From contig NZ_CP097757.1 of assembly GCF_023586085.1 (NCBI RefSeq), positions 248,001-312,000 of the forward strand: a stretch of DNA of 64,000 nucleotides, given 5' to 3'. The DNA comes from Blochmannia endosymbiont of Camponotus sp. (lineage in GTDB: Bacteria; Pseudomonadota; Gammaproteobacteria; Enterobacterales; Enterobacteriaceae). Below, piece after piece: positions 32,248 through 42,080 of this stretch (the first letter of the stretch is position 1; each line of letters starts with the position of its first letter). Below the pieces are notes generated by a model that saw only the letters and a program-made list of their open reading frames with translations, was not told the origin of the DNA and did not search any database. The translations under genes and the position numbers were made by a program.

Positions 32248-33551
32248 AGTTGAAATACGAAATAATTTTTGTAATGATGATCTTATCAAAATATTTATGC
32301 ATTGAACCAATAATGGCGTCAACTCTTAGCGCAATCTCTGTTACAAATAATAAAAATCAATCTACGATAATGCTAGATTGTTCTGTTATTCCTCTTTATA
32401 TGATATTTTCTTTGGGCAATCCAGAAAGAATTGTAATAGATCTTCTAACAGCATCCAAAGTTGAAAAAGATATATTTCCAATAAATTTCAATGGTTCTAA
32501 TTTAGTTAGATGCATTCGAACAAACACATCCATTAATCGTCAAAATATACGTATAGTATTAGATTTAACTTGTCCCTCAAACATAGGAACAGTAACACAA
32601 AAGCAAATAAAAGAAAATTATCGTCTTATATTAACAATTTTTAAAAAGAAAACACTTACCGTAGCTGATAATATAAATCTTCATGAGATTCCGCCTATTA
32701 TGGTTCGTAAAACTCGTGTGCATGTAAATAAAGTGATAAATCATCAAAAAAAAATAATAGATACGCAATTTAAAAAAAACCAAGATTATAAACAGGTATT
32801 ATCTCCAATTATTGTGGCAATCGATGCCGGACATGGAGGCCAAGACCCAGGAGCGATGGGGCGTCATGGTGGGATATATGAAAAAAATATTACGATTAAT
32901 ATAGCTAAAAAGCTAAAAATGTTGTTGGATTTAGATCCGAGTTTTAAAGCCGTAATGATTCGTGATGGAGACTATTTTTTATCGGTTATGGAACGTTCTA
33001 ATTTGGCGCGGAAAAGAGGAGCAAATGTTTTAATTTCTATTCATGCAGATTCTGCGTTAAACACTAATGTTAGAGGAGCGTCGGTTTGGGTATTATCTGA
33101 TCGTCGCGCTAAAAGCGAAATGATACATTTGTTACAATGCAGTGAAAAACATTCAGAGCTATTAGGAGGATTAGGAGATATACTAACTAGTTATTGCAAT
33201 GATCCATATTTTAGCCATTTAGTTTTAGATTTACAGTTTGGTTATGCTAAACGAGTAGGATATGACATTGCGGTGCATGTGTTACATCAATTAAAGAATA
33301 TTACTCCTTTACATAAGAATACACCCGAGTATTCTAGTTTTGCTGTATTGCGATCTCCCGATATTCCATCTATTTTAGTAGAAACTGGGTTTATTAGTAA
33401 TATAAAAGAAGAGTATCTACTTGTTAGTAATCTTTATCAAGAAAAAATAGCTAATGCTTTGTACAAAGGTTTATGTTCTTATTTTATAAAATCACAAAAA
33501 AAACCGTTAGATTCTGCGCAAGTAAAAAAAACATATGTTGCCGCAAGTTAA
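32244..33551 (+). CDS. amiB: N-acetylmuramoyl-L-alanine amidase AmiB
   Basis: AmiB cleaves septal peptidoglycan so that daughter cells separate. The 435-residue product (445 in E. coli) has an N-terminal signal segment (about 1-25), an AMIN domain (about 30-130, septal targeting), and the amidase_3 domain from about 190: IVAIDAGHGGQDPGAMG and ISIHADSALN supply zinc ligands, with VETGFISN near the C-terminus. The ATG overlaps the tsaE stop. A run of nine A lies in frame at 32746-32754. The next E. coli gene, mutL, is missing. Confidence 0.96.
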   Translation: MKLKYEIIFVMMILSKYLCIEPIMASTLSAISVTNNKNQSTIMLDCSVIPLYMIFSLGNPERIVIDLLTASKVEKDIFPINFNGSNLVRCIRTNTSINRQNIRIVLDLTCPSNIGTVTQKQIKENYRLILTIFKKKTLTVADNINLHEIPPIMVRKTRVHVNKVINHQKKIIDTQFKKNQDYKQVLSPIIVAIDAGHGGQDPGAMGRHGGIYEKNITINIAKKLKMLLDLDPSFKAVMIRDGDYFLSVMERSNLARKRGANVLISIHADSALNTNVRGASVWVLSDRRAKSEMIHLLQCSEKHSELLGGLGDILTSYCNDPYFSHLVLDLQFGYAKRVGYDIAVHVLHQLKNITPLHKNTPEYSSFAVLRSPDIPSILVETGFISNIKEEYLLVSNLYQEKIANALYKGLCSYFIKSQKKPLDSAQVKKTYVAAS

Positions 33552-33752
33552 TGAATAATCAGTATTACTACATTGATACTGTTATTACAAAGATTTCATT
33601 TTTTAAAAATTATTATTAATATTTATTGTATACTCTTGTGTACAAGAGTTAATATTTTCGTTGAAATAATTGAAGTATTTTCATAATATTATGTTACTTA
33701 CATAACCTATCAAAATAACACTTTTATATCGTATAAGTTAAGGAAGCAGAAT

Positions 33753-34691
33753 ATTAAACGTCAACCATTAGTTATATTTTTAATGGGTCCTACGGCTTCT
33801 GGAAAAACAAGTGTAGCTGTAGCTTTAAAGAAAAGAAAAATAAAAATAGATATCATTAGTGTTGATTCAGCTTTGGTATATCGTGGCATGAACATTGGTA
33901 CAGCTAAACCTGTTCCTGAAGAATTAAAGCTTGCTCCTCATAAATTGATAGATATTCGTGATCCAGTTGAATGTTACTCAACAGCAGATTTTTGTCATGA
34001 TGCAAATAATGAAATAGAAAAAATTATAAGATCTGGGAATACGCCTTTTCTAGTTGGAGGGACAATGTTATATTTTAAGAATCTACTAGAGGGTTTGTTT
34101 TTTTTACCAAAAACTAATCAGAAAGTTCGTGATGATCTAGAATATGAAGCTAAAAAAATAGGATGGGTAAACATGTATAATCTATTTAAACATGTTGATC
34201 CTGTTGCTGCTAATAAAATTCATTTAAATGATCATAAAAGAATAATTAGAGCATTAGAAATTTTTTTTATTTCTGGCAAAACATGGACAGAGTTGAAATT
34301 AACTGTTAGCCTCAAATTGAAATATCAAGCATACCAATTTGCTATTGTTCCATCAAGTCGTGATATTTTAAATAAAAGAATTGAACAACGGTTTTATAAA
34401 ATGTTAGAAATCGGATTTGAAGATGAGGTTAGTGAATTATTTAATCGCCCTGATTTACATAGAAAAGAAGTAAGATCGTCTATTTCTTGTGTTGGTTATC
34501 GCCAAATGTGGGAATATTTATCTGGTGAGATTAACTACAATCAGATGATAATTAAGGGCATTTGTGCTACTCGACAACTTGCAAAACGGCAACTTACATG
34601 GTTACGTAAATGGCCAAATTTACGTTGGTTATGTAGTGATAATTTATCTGCTGCAATTGACAGTATTGCAGAAATATTAACTAAAAACTAA
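33753..34691 (+). CDS. miaA: tRNA dimethylallyltransferase, apparent ATT start codon
   Basis: MiaA attaches a dimethylallyl group to A37 of UNN-decoding tRNAs. Motifs: P-loop MGPTASGKT, ISVDSALVYRGMNIGTAKP, VGGTMLYFKNLLEGL and VGYRQMWEYLSGEI, ending in the basic TRQLAKRQLTWLR. The first ATG (33783) starts inside the P-loop strand and would delete it. Reading upstream in frame gives KRQPLVIFL before the ATG, matching the family's PKAIFLMGPTASGKT. No ATG, GTG or TTG occurs in frame between the stop at 33684 and 33783. An ATT at 33753 has AAGGA eight bases before it and gives 312 aa (316 in E. coli). Confidence 0.95.
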   Translation: MKRQPLVIFLMGPTASGKTSVAVALKKRKIKIDIISVDSALVYRGMNIGTAKPVPEELKLAPHKLIDIRDPVECYSTADFCHDANNEIEKIIRSGNTPFLVGGTMLYFKNLLEGLFFLPKTNQKVRDDLEYEAKKIGWVNMYNLFKHVDPVAANKIHLNDHKRIIRALEIFFISGKTWTELKLTVSLKLKYQAYQFAIVPSSRDILNKRIEQRFYKMLEIGFEDEVSELFNRPDLHRKEVRSSISCVGYRQMWEYLSGEINYNQMIIKGICATRQLAKRQLTWLRKWPNLRWLCSDNLSAAIDSIAEILTKN

Positions 34692-34787
34692 TTTTTAGTG
34701 TATGAAATTTTAAAAAATAAACTTGAAGTTATATAATTTTTGAGATCATTTAAAATGATAAAAAATAAATTTTAAGGAAATTGAAAA

Positions 34788-35018
34788 ATGAACAAAGGTC
34801 AATCATTACAAGATCCATTTTTGAATGCATTACGTCGAGAACGTATTCCAGTTTTTATTTATCTAATAAATGGTATTAAATTACAAGGAGAAATTGAGTC
34901 TTTTGATAAATTTGTAATACTTTTAAGAAATACAGTGAATCAAATGATTTATAAACATGCTATATCTACCATTGTACCCTCCCGACTCGTCCCATATTAC
35001 ATAAGTCGTCATAGTTAA
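34788..35018 (+). CDS. hfq: RNA chaperone Hfq, core only
   Basis: Hfq is a hexameric Sm-like RNA chaperone for small RNAs and mRNA tails. The 76-residue product keeps the whole Sm core: [39 protein letters not shown] (Sm1) and [14 protein letters not shown] (Sm2, with the YKHA uridine-binding motif). It ends at SRHS and lacks the roughly 30-residue disordered acidic tail of the E. coli protein (102 aa). AAGGA precedes the ATG. It sits between miaA and hflX as in E. coli. Confidence 0.97.
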   Translation: MNKGQSLQDPFLNALRRERIPVFIYLINGIKLQGEIESFDKFVILLRNTVNQMIYKHAISTIVPSRLVPYYISRHS

Positions 35019-35187
35019 AAACTTATTTCTAATTATTTATTTCAGAGATGTTCATGTCTTTTTGTATGTGATTATATATTAAACTTGATTAATTACTATC
35101 AAATATTATTAAGTGTAGTATACTGCGAAGTGTTTAATTAATTTTATTATATGTGATTATATATATTAAATTTACTTGGAGTAGTTA

Positions 35188-36477
35188 TTGTTGTATGATT
35201 TAAATTTTTTTAATAAACAAGCTATATTAGTTCATACGATTTTTTCCAAAAAAAAAGAAGATGAAAATTTTAATTTAAAAGAATTTTTATCTTTAGCTTC
35301 TACAGCAAGAATACGAATTCAAAGTATTCTTACTAGTAATTGTAAAACTTGCAATAATAAATATTTTATTGGGACTGGAAAAGTATTAGAGCTTGAACAA
35401 ATGGTTAAAAATAATCCCGCATCTGTTATATTATTCAATTGTATTTTATCTCCTCATCAAGAACGTAATCTTATGCATTTATTACAATGCAAAATAATTG
35501 ATAGAAATCAATTAATTCTTAATATTTTTGCGCAACGTGCACGTACGTATGAAGGTAAATTACAGGTAAAATTAGCCCAATTACGTCATTTAAATTCTCG
35601 TTTAGTACATGAATGGAGTCATCTTGAACGTCAAAAAGGAGGTATTGGTTTACGAGGTGGATCAGGGGAGATGCAATTAGAAAGTGATCGTCGTTTATTG
35701 CGTAAAGAAATTACTCAAATCTTATTGCGTCTAAAAAAAATAGAAAATCAAAGAGAACAAAATAGAAGACATCGGTTTAGAATTGGAGTACCTACTGTTT
35801 CTTTAGTAGGATATACAAATGCTGGAAAATCTACTTTATTTAATATAATGACTGAATCACATGTTTACACAGCAGGAAAATTATTTGCTACTCTCGATCC
35901 TACATGTAGACGCATTGTATATAAAGGAGGGTCTAATATTATATTATCAGATACGGTAGGTTTTATTCAAAATTTACCACAAGGCTTGATATCTTCTTTT
36001 AAGGCAACTTTACAAGAAACAATACAAGCAACATTATTATTACATGTTGTAGATGTCTCTAATGAAAGATTTGAACAAAATATCAACACAGTACATTATA
36101 TTTTAAATGGTATGAATATCCATAATACTCCCATACTTTTAGTGATGAACAAAATAGATCGATTAAAAAAACTAGTACCACGTATTGATCGGGATTATGA
36201 TAACCGTCCAATACGAGTATGGATATCTGCTCAAGATAATTTAGGTATTTCTTTATTAATACAAGCCCTTAATGAGTTGTTATTAAATAATATGATTTCT
36301 TATGAATTGCGAATGCCTATAAATAATGATTTATGCCAAAAATTATATAGACTGCAAGTTGTTAAACAATATTGGGTTGAAGATAATAATTATGTTAGAT
36401 TAAAAATATATTTATCTTCTATAGATTGGTGTCGTTTGTTAAAAAATAATAAATTATTAACAGATTATATTATTTAA
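35188..36477 (+). CDS. hflX: GTPase HflX, TTG start
   Basis: HflX is a ribosome-binding GTPase that splits stalled 70S ribosomes. The 429 residues (426 in E. coli) show the N-terminal HflX domain with AQRARTYEGKLQVKLAQL and GGIGLRGGSGEMQLESDRRL, and the G domain with VGYTNAGKSTLFN (G1), LFATLDPT (G2), DTVGFIQNLP (G3) and MNKID (G4). The reading frame opens with TTG at the stated start, six bases after GGAG, and the N-terminus MLYDLNFFNKQAILVH aligns with the E. coli start. A run of nine A (35248-35256) lies in frame. Confidence 0.96.
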   Translation: MLYDLNFFNKQAILVHTIFSKKKEDENFNLKEFLSLASTARIRIQSILTSNCKTCNNKYFIGTGKVLELEQMVKNNPASVILFNCILSPHQERNLMHLLQCKIIDRNQLILNIFAQRARTYEGKLQVKLAQLRHLNSRLVHEWSHLERQKGGIGLRGGSGEMQLESDRRLLRKEITQILLRLKKIENQREQNRRHRFRIGVPTVSLVGYTNAGKSTLFNIMTESHVYTAGKLFATLDPTCRRIVYKGGSNIILSDTVGFIQNLPQGLISSFKATLQETIQATLLLHVVDVSNERFEQNINTVHYILNGMNIHNTPILLVMNKIDRLKKLVPRIDRDYDNRPIRVWISAQDNLGISLLIQALNELLLNNMISYELRMPINNDLCQKLYRLQVVKQYWVEDNNYVRLKIYLSSIDWCRLLKNNKLLTDYII

Positions 36478-36534
36478 TATTTTTAAAATAAAGAAGAATA
36501 ATGTAAATTACTCATATAATATGTGAGGCTAAAT

Positions 36535-37827
36535 ATGATTTTTAATTTTTTTAATAACTATAAGTATATTCATGATCCATGGGGAGATCATGATAAAAAT
36601 GATGTAAATAGTTCTTCTTCCAAAAATAAATCTAAATTTAACATATTAGATCCGGATAAATGCTTAAATAAAATAAATGACAAACTAAATATATTTAGCA
36701 ATAAAAATAAAGACATAGAAAAATTTTCTAAAAATAAAAATTTTTTTATAATTTTAATATTGATTATTATTGTTTTTGTATGGATTTTTAGTGGTTTATA
36801 TACTATTAAAGAAGCAGAGCGTGGAGTAATTTTAAGATTTGGAAAATATCATCATTTAGTACAACCAGGATTAAATTGGAAGCCTACTTTTTTTGATGTT
36901 GTAATTCCAGTAAATGTAGAATCGGTACGTGAATTAGCAGCGTCTGGTATGATGTTGACTTCAGATGAAAATGTAGTTCGAGTAGAGATGAACGTGCAAT
37001 ATCGTGTAACTGAGCCTAAAAATTATTTGTTTAACGTTATTGATGCTGATGACAGTTTGCGTCAAGCTACTGACAGCGCATTGCGAGGAGTTATTGGTAA
37101 ATATAATATGGATCGTATTTTAACTGAAGGGCGTACAGTGGTTCGTAGTGATACTCGAAGAGTTTTAGAGAAAACGATACATCCTTATAATATGGGTATT
37201 ACTTTATTAGATGTAAACTTTCAAACAGCTCGTCCACCAGAAGAAGTAAAAGCAGCGTTTGATGACGCTATTGCCGCTAGGGAAAATGAACAACAGTATA
37301 TTCGTGAAGCTGAAGCTTATGCTAATGAAGTACAACCACGTGCCAATGGACAAGCACAACGTATCTTAGAAGAAGGTCGTGCATATAAAGCGCGCACTAT
37401 TTTAGAAGCGCAAGGAGAAGTACAAAGATTTTCAAAAATTTTGCCAGAATATAAAGCAGCTCCTGAAATTACTCGCGAACGACTATATATAAATTCTATG
37501 GAGCGTGTGTTGAGTAATACTAGAAAAATATTTATAAACCTAAAAAATACCCAGAATGTATTATTATTACCTTCAGGTCAAGTAAAGAAAATTAAAAATA
37601 ATAACGACAAAGTTGAATATTCTGATAGCATTGATAACACTGATGATACTTTTAATTTTAAAAAAGTATGTGCTACTAATGATTCTGATACCGACCATTC
37701 ACAATTAATATCAAAAAGTAATCAACTGTCTTGTCATGCAAATACTATAGCTGAAAAAAAAGTTTTAGATCAAAGACAAGCTAATACACAACGTGTTAAT
37801 GTTGTGCGTAAAGGGAGAGAGTCATAA
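36535..37827 (+). CDS. hflK: FtsH regulator HflK
   Basis: HflK is an SPFH/stomatin-type membrane protein which with HflC forms a cage around the protease FtsH. The 430-residue product has an N-terminal cytoplasmic segment with HDPWGD, one membrane helix (about 68-90), the SPFH domain (YTIKEAERGVILRFGKYHH, VRELAASGMMLTSDENVVRV, DSLRQATDSALRGVIGKY) and the conserved AAFDDAIAARENEQQYIREA. The C-terminus after about residue 340 is Asn/Asp/Ser-rich and unlike the E. coli one, but DQRQANTQR is kept. GAGG lies six bases before this ATG; a GTG four codons upstream is less likely. hflC starts on the very next base after the stop. Confidence 0.97.
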   Translation: MIFNFFNNYKYIHDPWGDHDKNDVNSSSSKNKSKFNILDPDKCLNKINDKLNIFSNKNKDIEKFSKNKNFFIILILIIIVFVWIFSGLYTIKEAERGVILRFGKYHHLVQPGLNWKPTFFDVVIPVNVESVRELAASGMMLTSDENVVRVEMNVQYRVTEPKNYLFNVIDADDSLRQATDSALRGVIGKYNMDRILTEGRTVVRSDTRRVLEKTIHPYNMGITLLDVNFQTARPPEEVKAAFDDAIAARENEQQYIREAEAYANEVQPRANGQAQRILEEGRAYKARTILEAQGEVQRFSKILPEYKAAPEITRERLYINSMERVLSNTRKIFINLKNTQNVLLLPSGQVKKIKNNNDKVEYSDSIDNTDDTFNFKKVCATNDSDTDHSQLISKSNQLSCHANTIAEKKVLDQRQANTQRVNVVRKGRES

Positions 37828-38856
37828 ATGATACGAAATGTTTTTTCATTTGTTATATGTATAATAGTAGTAGTGTTGTTTTTTTCTTTATTTACAATAG
37901 AAGAGGGGCATAAAGGCATTATATTACGTTTCGGTAAAGTATTACGCGATATGGATAACAATCCATTAATCTATAATCCTGGATTACATATAAAAATTCC
38001 ATTTATTGAGACAATAAAAATTTTAGATTCACGTATTCAAACTATGGATAATCAAGCAGATCGCTTTGTTACTATGGAAAAAAAAGATTTAATTATTGAT
38101 TCTTATATTAAATGGCGTATCAGTGATTTAAGTCGATATTATTTAGCAACAGGAGGGGGTGATATTTCCCAAGCAGAGGTATTAATAAAACGAAAATTTT
38201 CTGATAGATTGCGATCGGAATTAGGCAGATTAAATGTTCAAGGTATTGTAACAGATTCACGAAATAGATTAATGACTGATGTACGCGCATCATTAAATCA
38301 TGGCACATCAGGAGAAGAAGCGCTGACATCACACTCTAACAATATTAAAAATTTTAATTTTAATTCAGAAAAATATGATATCTCAGAACATAAACAATAC
38401 CGTGTTTCCAATGTAGTCAATCCAAATAGCATGGCTGCATTGGGTATTGAGATAGTAGATGTGCGGATTAAGCAAATTAATTTGCCAACAGAAGTATCTG
38501 ATGCAATTTATCAGCGTATGAGAGCAGAACGTGATGCTGTTGCTAGACGCCATAGATCCCAGGGACGAGAAGAGGCAGAAAAACTACGTGCTACTGCAGA
38601 TTATGAGGTAACACGTACTTTAGCAGAAGCTAAACGTCAGTCTTTAATTATTAGGGGAGAAGCTGATGCAGAAACTGCTAAATTATATGCCACTACTTTC
38701 AATGAAGATCCATCATTTTACGCGTTAATACGTACCCTGCGTGCATATGAAAATAGTTTTAAGAAAAATAATAATGATCTCATGGTATTAAGCACAGAAA
38801 CTGATTTTTTACGTTTTATGCAATCACCCCAAGTTCTGCCAAGTGTTAACAATTAA
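37828..38856 (+). CDS. hflC: FtsH regulator HflC
   Basis: HflC is the partner of HflK in the membrane complex that modulates FtsH. The 342-residue product (334 in E. coli) has an N-terminal membrane segment (4-22), TIEEGHKGIILRFGKVLRD, QADRFVTMEKKDLIIDSYIKW, NPNSMAALGIEIVDVRIKQI and the coiled segment RMRAERDAVARRHRSQGREE. The ATG follows the hflK stop with no gap, so translation is likely coupled. An Asn-rich insertion near residue 170 replaces a variable region. FtsH itself is encoded later in the window. Confidence 0.97.
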   Translation: MIRNVFSFVICIIVVVLFFSLFTIEEGHKGIILRFGKVLRDMDNNPLIYNPGLHIKIPFIETIKILDSRIQTMDNQADRFVTMEKKDLIIDSYIKWRISDLSRYYLATGGGDISQAEVLIKRKFSDRLRSELGRLNVQGIVTDSRNRLMTDVRASLNHGTSGEEALTSHSNNIKNFNFNSEKYDISEHKQYRVSNVVNPNSMAALGIEIVDVRIKQINLPTEVSDAIYQRMRAERDAVARRHRSQGREEAEKLRATADYEVTRTLAEAKRQSLIIRGEADAETAKLYATTFNEDPSFYALIRTLRAYENSFKKNNNDLMVLSTETDFLRFMQSPQVLPSVNN

Positions 38857-38974
38857 AATCTTATGAATAATAAATACCCCATATCATATATTATAAACAG
38901 ATATTATTTGTTATTTTTTATATACCTAATCGTTATAGGAAATAATTATTTAAATTAATAGGTGATTTGAAAAA

Positions 38975-40273
38975 ATGGTTAGAAGTGTTGTTATATTAGG
39001 AGCTCAATGGGGCGATGAAGGTAAAGGAAAAATAGTTGATTTGTTAACTTCACAAGTGCAATACGTAGTGCGTTATCAAGGAGGGCATAATGCTGGTCAT
39101 ACTATTGTAGTAGGCCAAAAAAAAATTACTTTGCATTTGGTTCCTTCTGGTATTTTACATAATCATGTAACTACTGTTATTGCTAGTGGGGTTGTAATAT
39201 CGCCGGTATCTTTAATAAAAGAAATAGAAATGCTGAAAAAATCAGATATATCAACGTGTAAACGTATATTTATTTCTGCATCCTGTCCTTTGATATTGTC
39301 TTATCATGTAGCAATGGATTTAGCTAGAGAAAATTGTCAAGCTTCTGAAACTATTGGTACTACAGGGTGTGGTATTGGGCCAGCTTATGAAGATAAAATA
39401 GCGCGACGTGCGTTACGAGTGGGTGATTTATATAATATAGAAAATCTTAAAAATAAACTACAAGATATAATCAATTATTATAATTTTCAATTAGTTCATT
39501 ATTATAAAGTGAAACCTATTGATTATCATGTGGTTTTAGATGAAGTGATATCAACATCTGATATATTAATTGATATGATTGTTGATGTTCCAGAATTATT
39601 AGATGATGCTATAAAACGAGGAAATGCAGTTATATTTGAAGGAGCTCAGGGTAGTTTACTAGATGTTGATCATGGAACATATCCTTATGTTACATCCACG
39701 CATACTATTGCTGGAAGCGCAAGTGTTGGTGTAGGGATTGGGATCGGGTGTATTGATTATATTTTAGGTGTTGTAAAAGCGTATTCTACTCGTGTTGGAT
39801 TTGGCCCTTTTCCTACAGAGCTATCGAATGATATAGGTAACTGGTTATGTATGAAGGGAAATGAAATTGGATCCACTACTGGGCGTCGTCGTCGTACTGG
39901 TTGGTTTGATGCAGTAGCGGTACGATATTCTGTAAAAATTAATTCTTTTTTTTCGTGTTGTTTAACAAAACTTGATGTTTTAGATGGTTTGGAAGAAATA
40001 AAAATCTGTATTGCGTATCGTAAGAAAAATGGAGAAGTGATATATAATTTTCCATGCTCTTTAGAAGAATTAGAAAATTTAGAGCCGATATATGAAACGT
40101 TACCCGGATGGCAGAAAAGTACAGTAGGTATTACGGCATTTCACCAACTGCCTAAAGAGGCGCAATATTATATTAGACGTATAGAAGAAATTATTGGAAT
40201 TCCTATAAATATTATTTCTACTGGTTCAGAACGTTCAGCAATAATAGTATTATGCAATCCGTTTAATTCTTAA
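38975..40273 (+). CDS. purA: Adenylosuccinate synthetase
   Basis: PurA joins IMP and aspartate using GTP in AMP synthesis. The 432-residue product equals the E. coli length. The GTP loop GAQWGDEGKGKIVDLL near residue 9 carries the catalytic Asp, GGHNAGHTI near 39 the catalytic His, and SETIGTTGCGIGPAYEDK, EGAQGSLLDVDHGTYPYVT, GSTTGRRRRTGWFD and ISTGSERSA follow. Nine A in frame occur at 39117-39125. The hflC-purA order matches E. coli except that yjeT is absent; nsrR and rnr, which follow purA there, are also missing. Confidence 0.98.
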   Translation: MVRSVVILGAQWGDEGKGKIVDLLTSQVQYVVRYQGGHNAGHTIVVGQKKITLHLVPSGILHNHVTTVIASGVVISPVSLIKEIEMLKKSDISTCKRIFISASCPLILSYHVAMDLARENCQASETIGTTGCGIGPAYEDKIARRALRVGDLYNIENLKNKLQDIINYYNFQLVHYYKVKPIDYHVVLDEVISTSDILIDMIVDVPELLDDAIKRGNAVIFEGAQGSLLDVDHGTYPYVTSTHTIAGSASVGVGIGIGCIDYILGVVKAYSTRVGFGPFPTELSNDIGNWLCMKGNEIGSTTGRRRRTGWFDAVAVRYSVKINSFFSCCLTKLDVLDGLEEIKICIAYRKKNGEVIYNFPCSLEELENLEPIYETLPGWQKSTVGITAFHQLPKEAQYYIRRIEEIIGIPINIISTGSERSAIIVLCNPFNS

Positions 40274-40542
40274 TTAACATACAAGGAACTGATATTTTAT
40301 TTAAATAAGATAATTATTTGTTTGATAATTATATATTGAATCTATATTAACACGCAGTTTTAATAAGCGAAATATTTAGGTTTCATTGCTCAATTATCAC
40401 TTTAAATTAATGTTTTTATAATTTTTAGAGGTGACAAATAGAGTATAAAATAAAATCAAAGGTGTTATCTTGTGTTTATGTCTTTAAGAATTTGAAAAAT
40501 TAATTCAATGTTACATACTGAAATAGAGTTATTTTAGAAAAT

Positions 40543-41289
40543 ATGATGATCGAATTAGTGTACGGTATACATGCTGTAAAATCTGTTTTAGATAATAATT
40601 CAAAACAGATTTTATCTGTGTATATTATACAGAAATCTAGAGATTTGCGTTTAAAATCATTAATTGATCAATTAAAACAATGTAAAATTAATATTAAAAA
40701 ATGTGATCGTCAGAAATTAGATATTAAATCGCAAGGAGGATTACATCAAGGCATTGTTGCTGAAATAGTTCAAAAGTATTGTATGAAAGAAAATGATTTG
40801 TCTAGTTTTTTAATAAAATGTAAAACTATGCCATTATTAGTGATATTAGATGGCATTACTGACCCACGTAATTTGGGTGCATGTTTACGATCTGCAGATG
40901 CAGCCGGAGCGCATATAGTTATTGCGCCCCGTAATCGATCAGCTCGTTTAAATGGGACAGTTAGAAAAGTAGCTAGTGGTTCTGTAGAGAATATACCTTT
41001 TATGCAAGTAACTAATTTGATTAGGACATTGCAATTACTTCAAGAGAATAATATTTGGATTGTTGGTACTATAATGCAATCTAAACGTCTTATTTTTAAT
41101 ACTGAATTAATTAAACCATTAGCTTTCGTAATGGGTTCTGAAGGAAAAGGTATTCGTCGTTTGACTCAAAAATATTGCGATGAATTAATTACTATTCCAA
41201 TGTTAGGAGCTGCTACATCATTGAATGTTTCAGTGGCTACAGGAATATGTTTGTTTGAAGCGTTAAGACAACGCGGGAAGTATAAATAG
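40543..41289 (+). CDS. rlmB: 23S rRNA (Gm2251) 2'-O-methyltransferase RlmB
   Basis: RlmB methylates G2251 in the peptidyl-transferase P loop of 23S rRNA. The 248-residue product (243 in E. coli) is a SpoU-family (knotted SPOUT) enzyme: an N-terminal substrate domain begins ELVYGIHAVKSVLDN, and the catalytic part has LDGITDPRNLGACLRSADAA, VMGSEGKGIRRL and SLNVSVATGICLFEAL, which form the S-adenosylmethionine knot. Two adjacent ATG codons are possible starts. It lies between purA and rpsF as in enterics, minus rnr. Confidence 0.97.
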   Translation: MMIELVYGIHAVKSVLDNNSKQILSVYIIQKSRDLRLKSLIDQLKQCKINIKKCDRQKLDIKSQGGLHQGIVAEIVQKYCMKENDLSSFLIKCKTMPLLVILDGITDPRNLGACLRSADAAGAHIVIAPRNRSARLNGTVRKVASGSVENIPFMQVTNLIRTLQLLQENNIWIVGTIMQSKRLIFNTELIKPLAFVMGSEGKGIRRLTQKYCDELITIPMLGAATSLNVSVATGICLFEALRQRGKYK

Positions 41290-41504
41290 TAATGGTTTAA
41301 TATATATGTGTTTTAACTATATAATTATCATATGGATATATATTATTATTTAAGATATGTGGTTTTAATCATAAAAGGTTAACAATTTATATATAATTTT
41401 TGTTTATATAAAATTGCATAGAATAAAATATAACTGTCCTATTATTTTTTAAGAATGTTATTAATTAAATGAATAAAAATATTTTAGAATGGAAGGAATA
41501 AAGC

Positions 41505-41858
41505 ATGCGTCATTATGAAATAGTTTTTATGGTTAATCCTGACTGCAGTGAACAAATATCTAGTATAATTAATAATTATACAGAAATAATTATAAATTCT
41601 AAAGGAAAAATTAATCGTATTGAAAACTGGGGACGTCGTCAATTAGCTTATCCAATTAATAAATTTAGTAAAGCTTATTATATATTACTGAATATAGAGG
41701 TATCGCAAAATATTATGAAAGAATTAAATAATGCTTTTCGTTTTAATAATCTTATCATACGCAGTATGATCATGCGAACTAAATGTGCAATATCTGATCC
41801 CTCTCCTATGATGAAGAGGAAAGAAGAAAATCAAGAGCGCCGTGTTAGTAACACGTAG
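41505..41858 (+). CDS. rpsF: 30S ribosomal protein S6
   Basis: S6 binds S18 in the platform of the small subunit. The 117-residue product begins [20 protein letters not shown], has [22 protein letters not shown] and ends the core at [21 protein letters not shown]. It has a shorter C-terminal tail than E. coli S6, whose end carries the RimK-added glutamates. AAGGA precedes the ATG. It begins the rpsF-rpsR-rplI cluster, from which priB has been lost. Confidence 0.98.
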   Translation: MRHYEIVFMVNPDCSEQISSIINNYTEIIINSKGKINRIENWGRRQLAYPINKFSKAYYILLNIEVSQNIMKELNNAFRFNNLIIRSMIMRTKCAISDPSPMMKRKEENQERRVSNT

Positions 41859-41862
41859 TAAA

Positions 41863-41886
41863 GTATTAAAATATATATTTTAATAC
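41863..41886. repeat. Perfect 24-bp palindrome after rpsF
   Basis: GTATTAAAATATATATTTTAATAC is fully self-complementary and starts five bases after the rpsF stop. As RNA it folds into about nine pairs with a six-base loop. It occupies the place where priB sits in E. coli. It could be a weak attenuator between rpsF and rpsR, or chance in AT-rich DNA. Confidence 0.5.
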
Positions 41887-42080
41887 AAAAAATAAGTTAA
41901 ACGTTTTATTTAAAAATATGTTAAAAATTATATTTATTTAATAAAATGTTCATGAATTTTTAGTAATCAATAACAATTAAAACTATAGAAACACGTTATT
42001 ATATACTGCATTGGATAAATATAATGTTATATTAATTTAATTAAATATAGAAGAATGTATAATTAAATATGGAGTTAATT

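Noticed and set aside
34722..34751. Possible sigma-32 promoter before hfq (CTTGAAG ... GATCATTT)
   Set aside because: Only half of the -10 matches and the spacer is 15 bases; AT-rich chance match is likely, although E. coli has a heat-shock promoter in this area.
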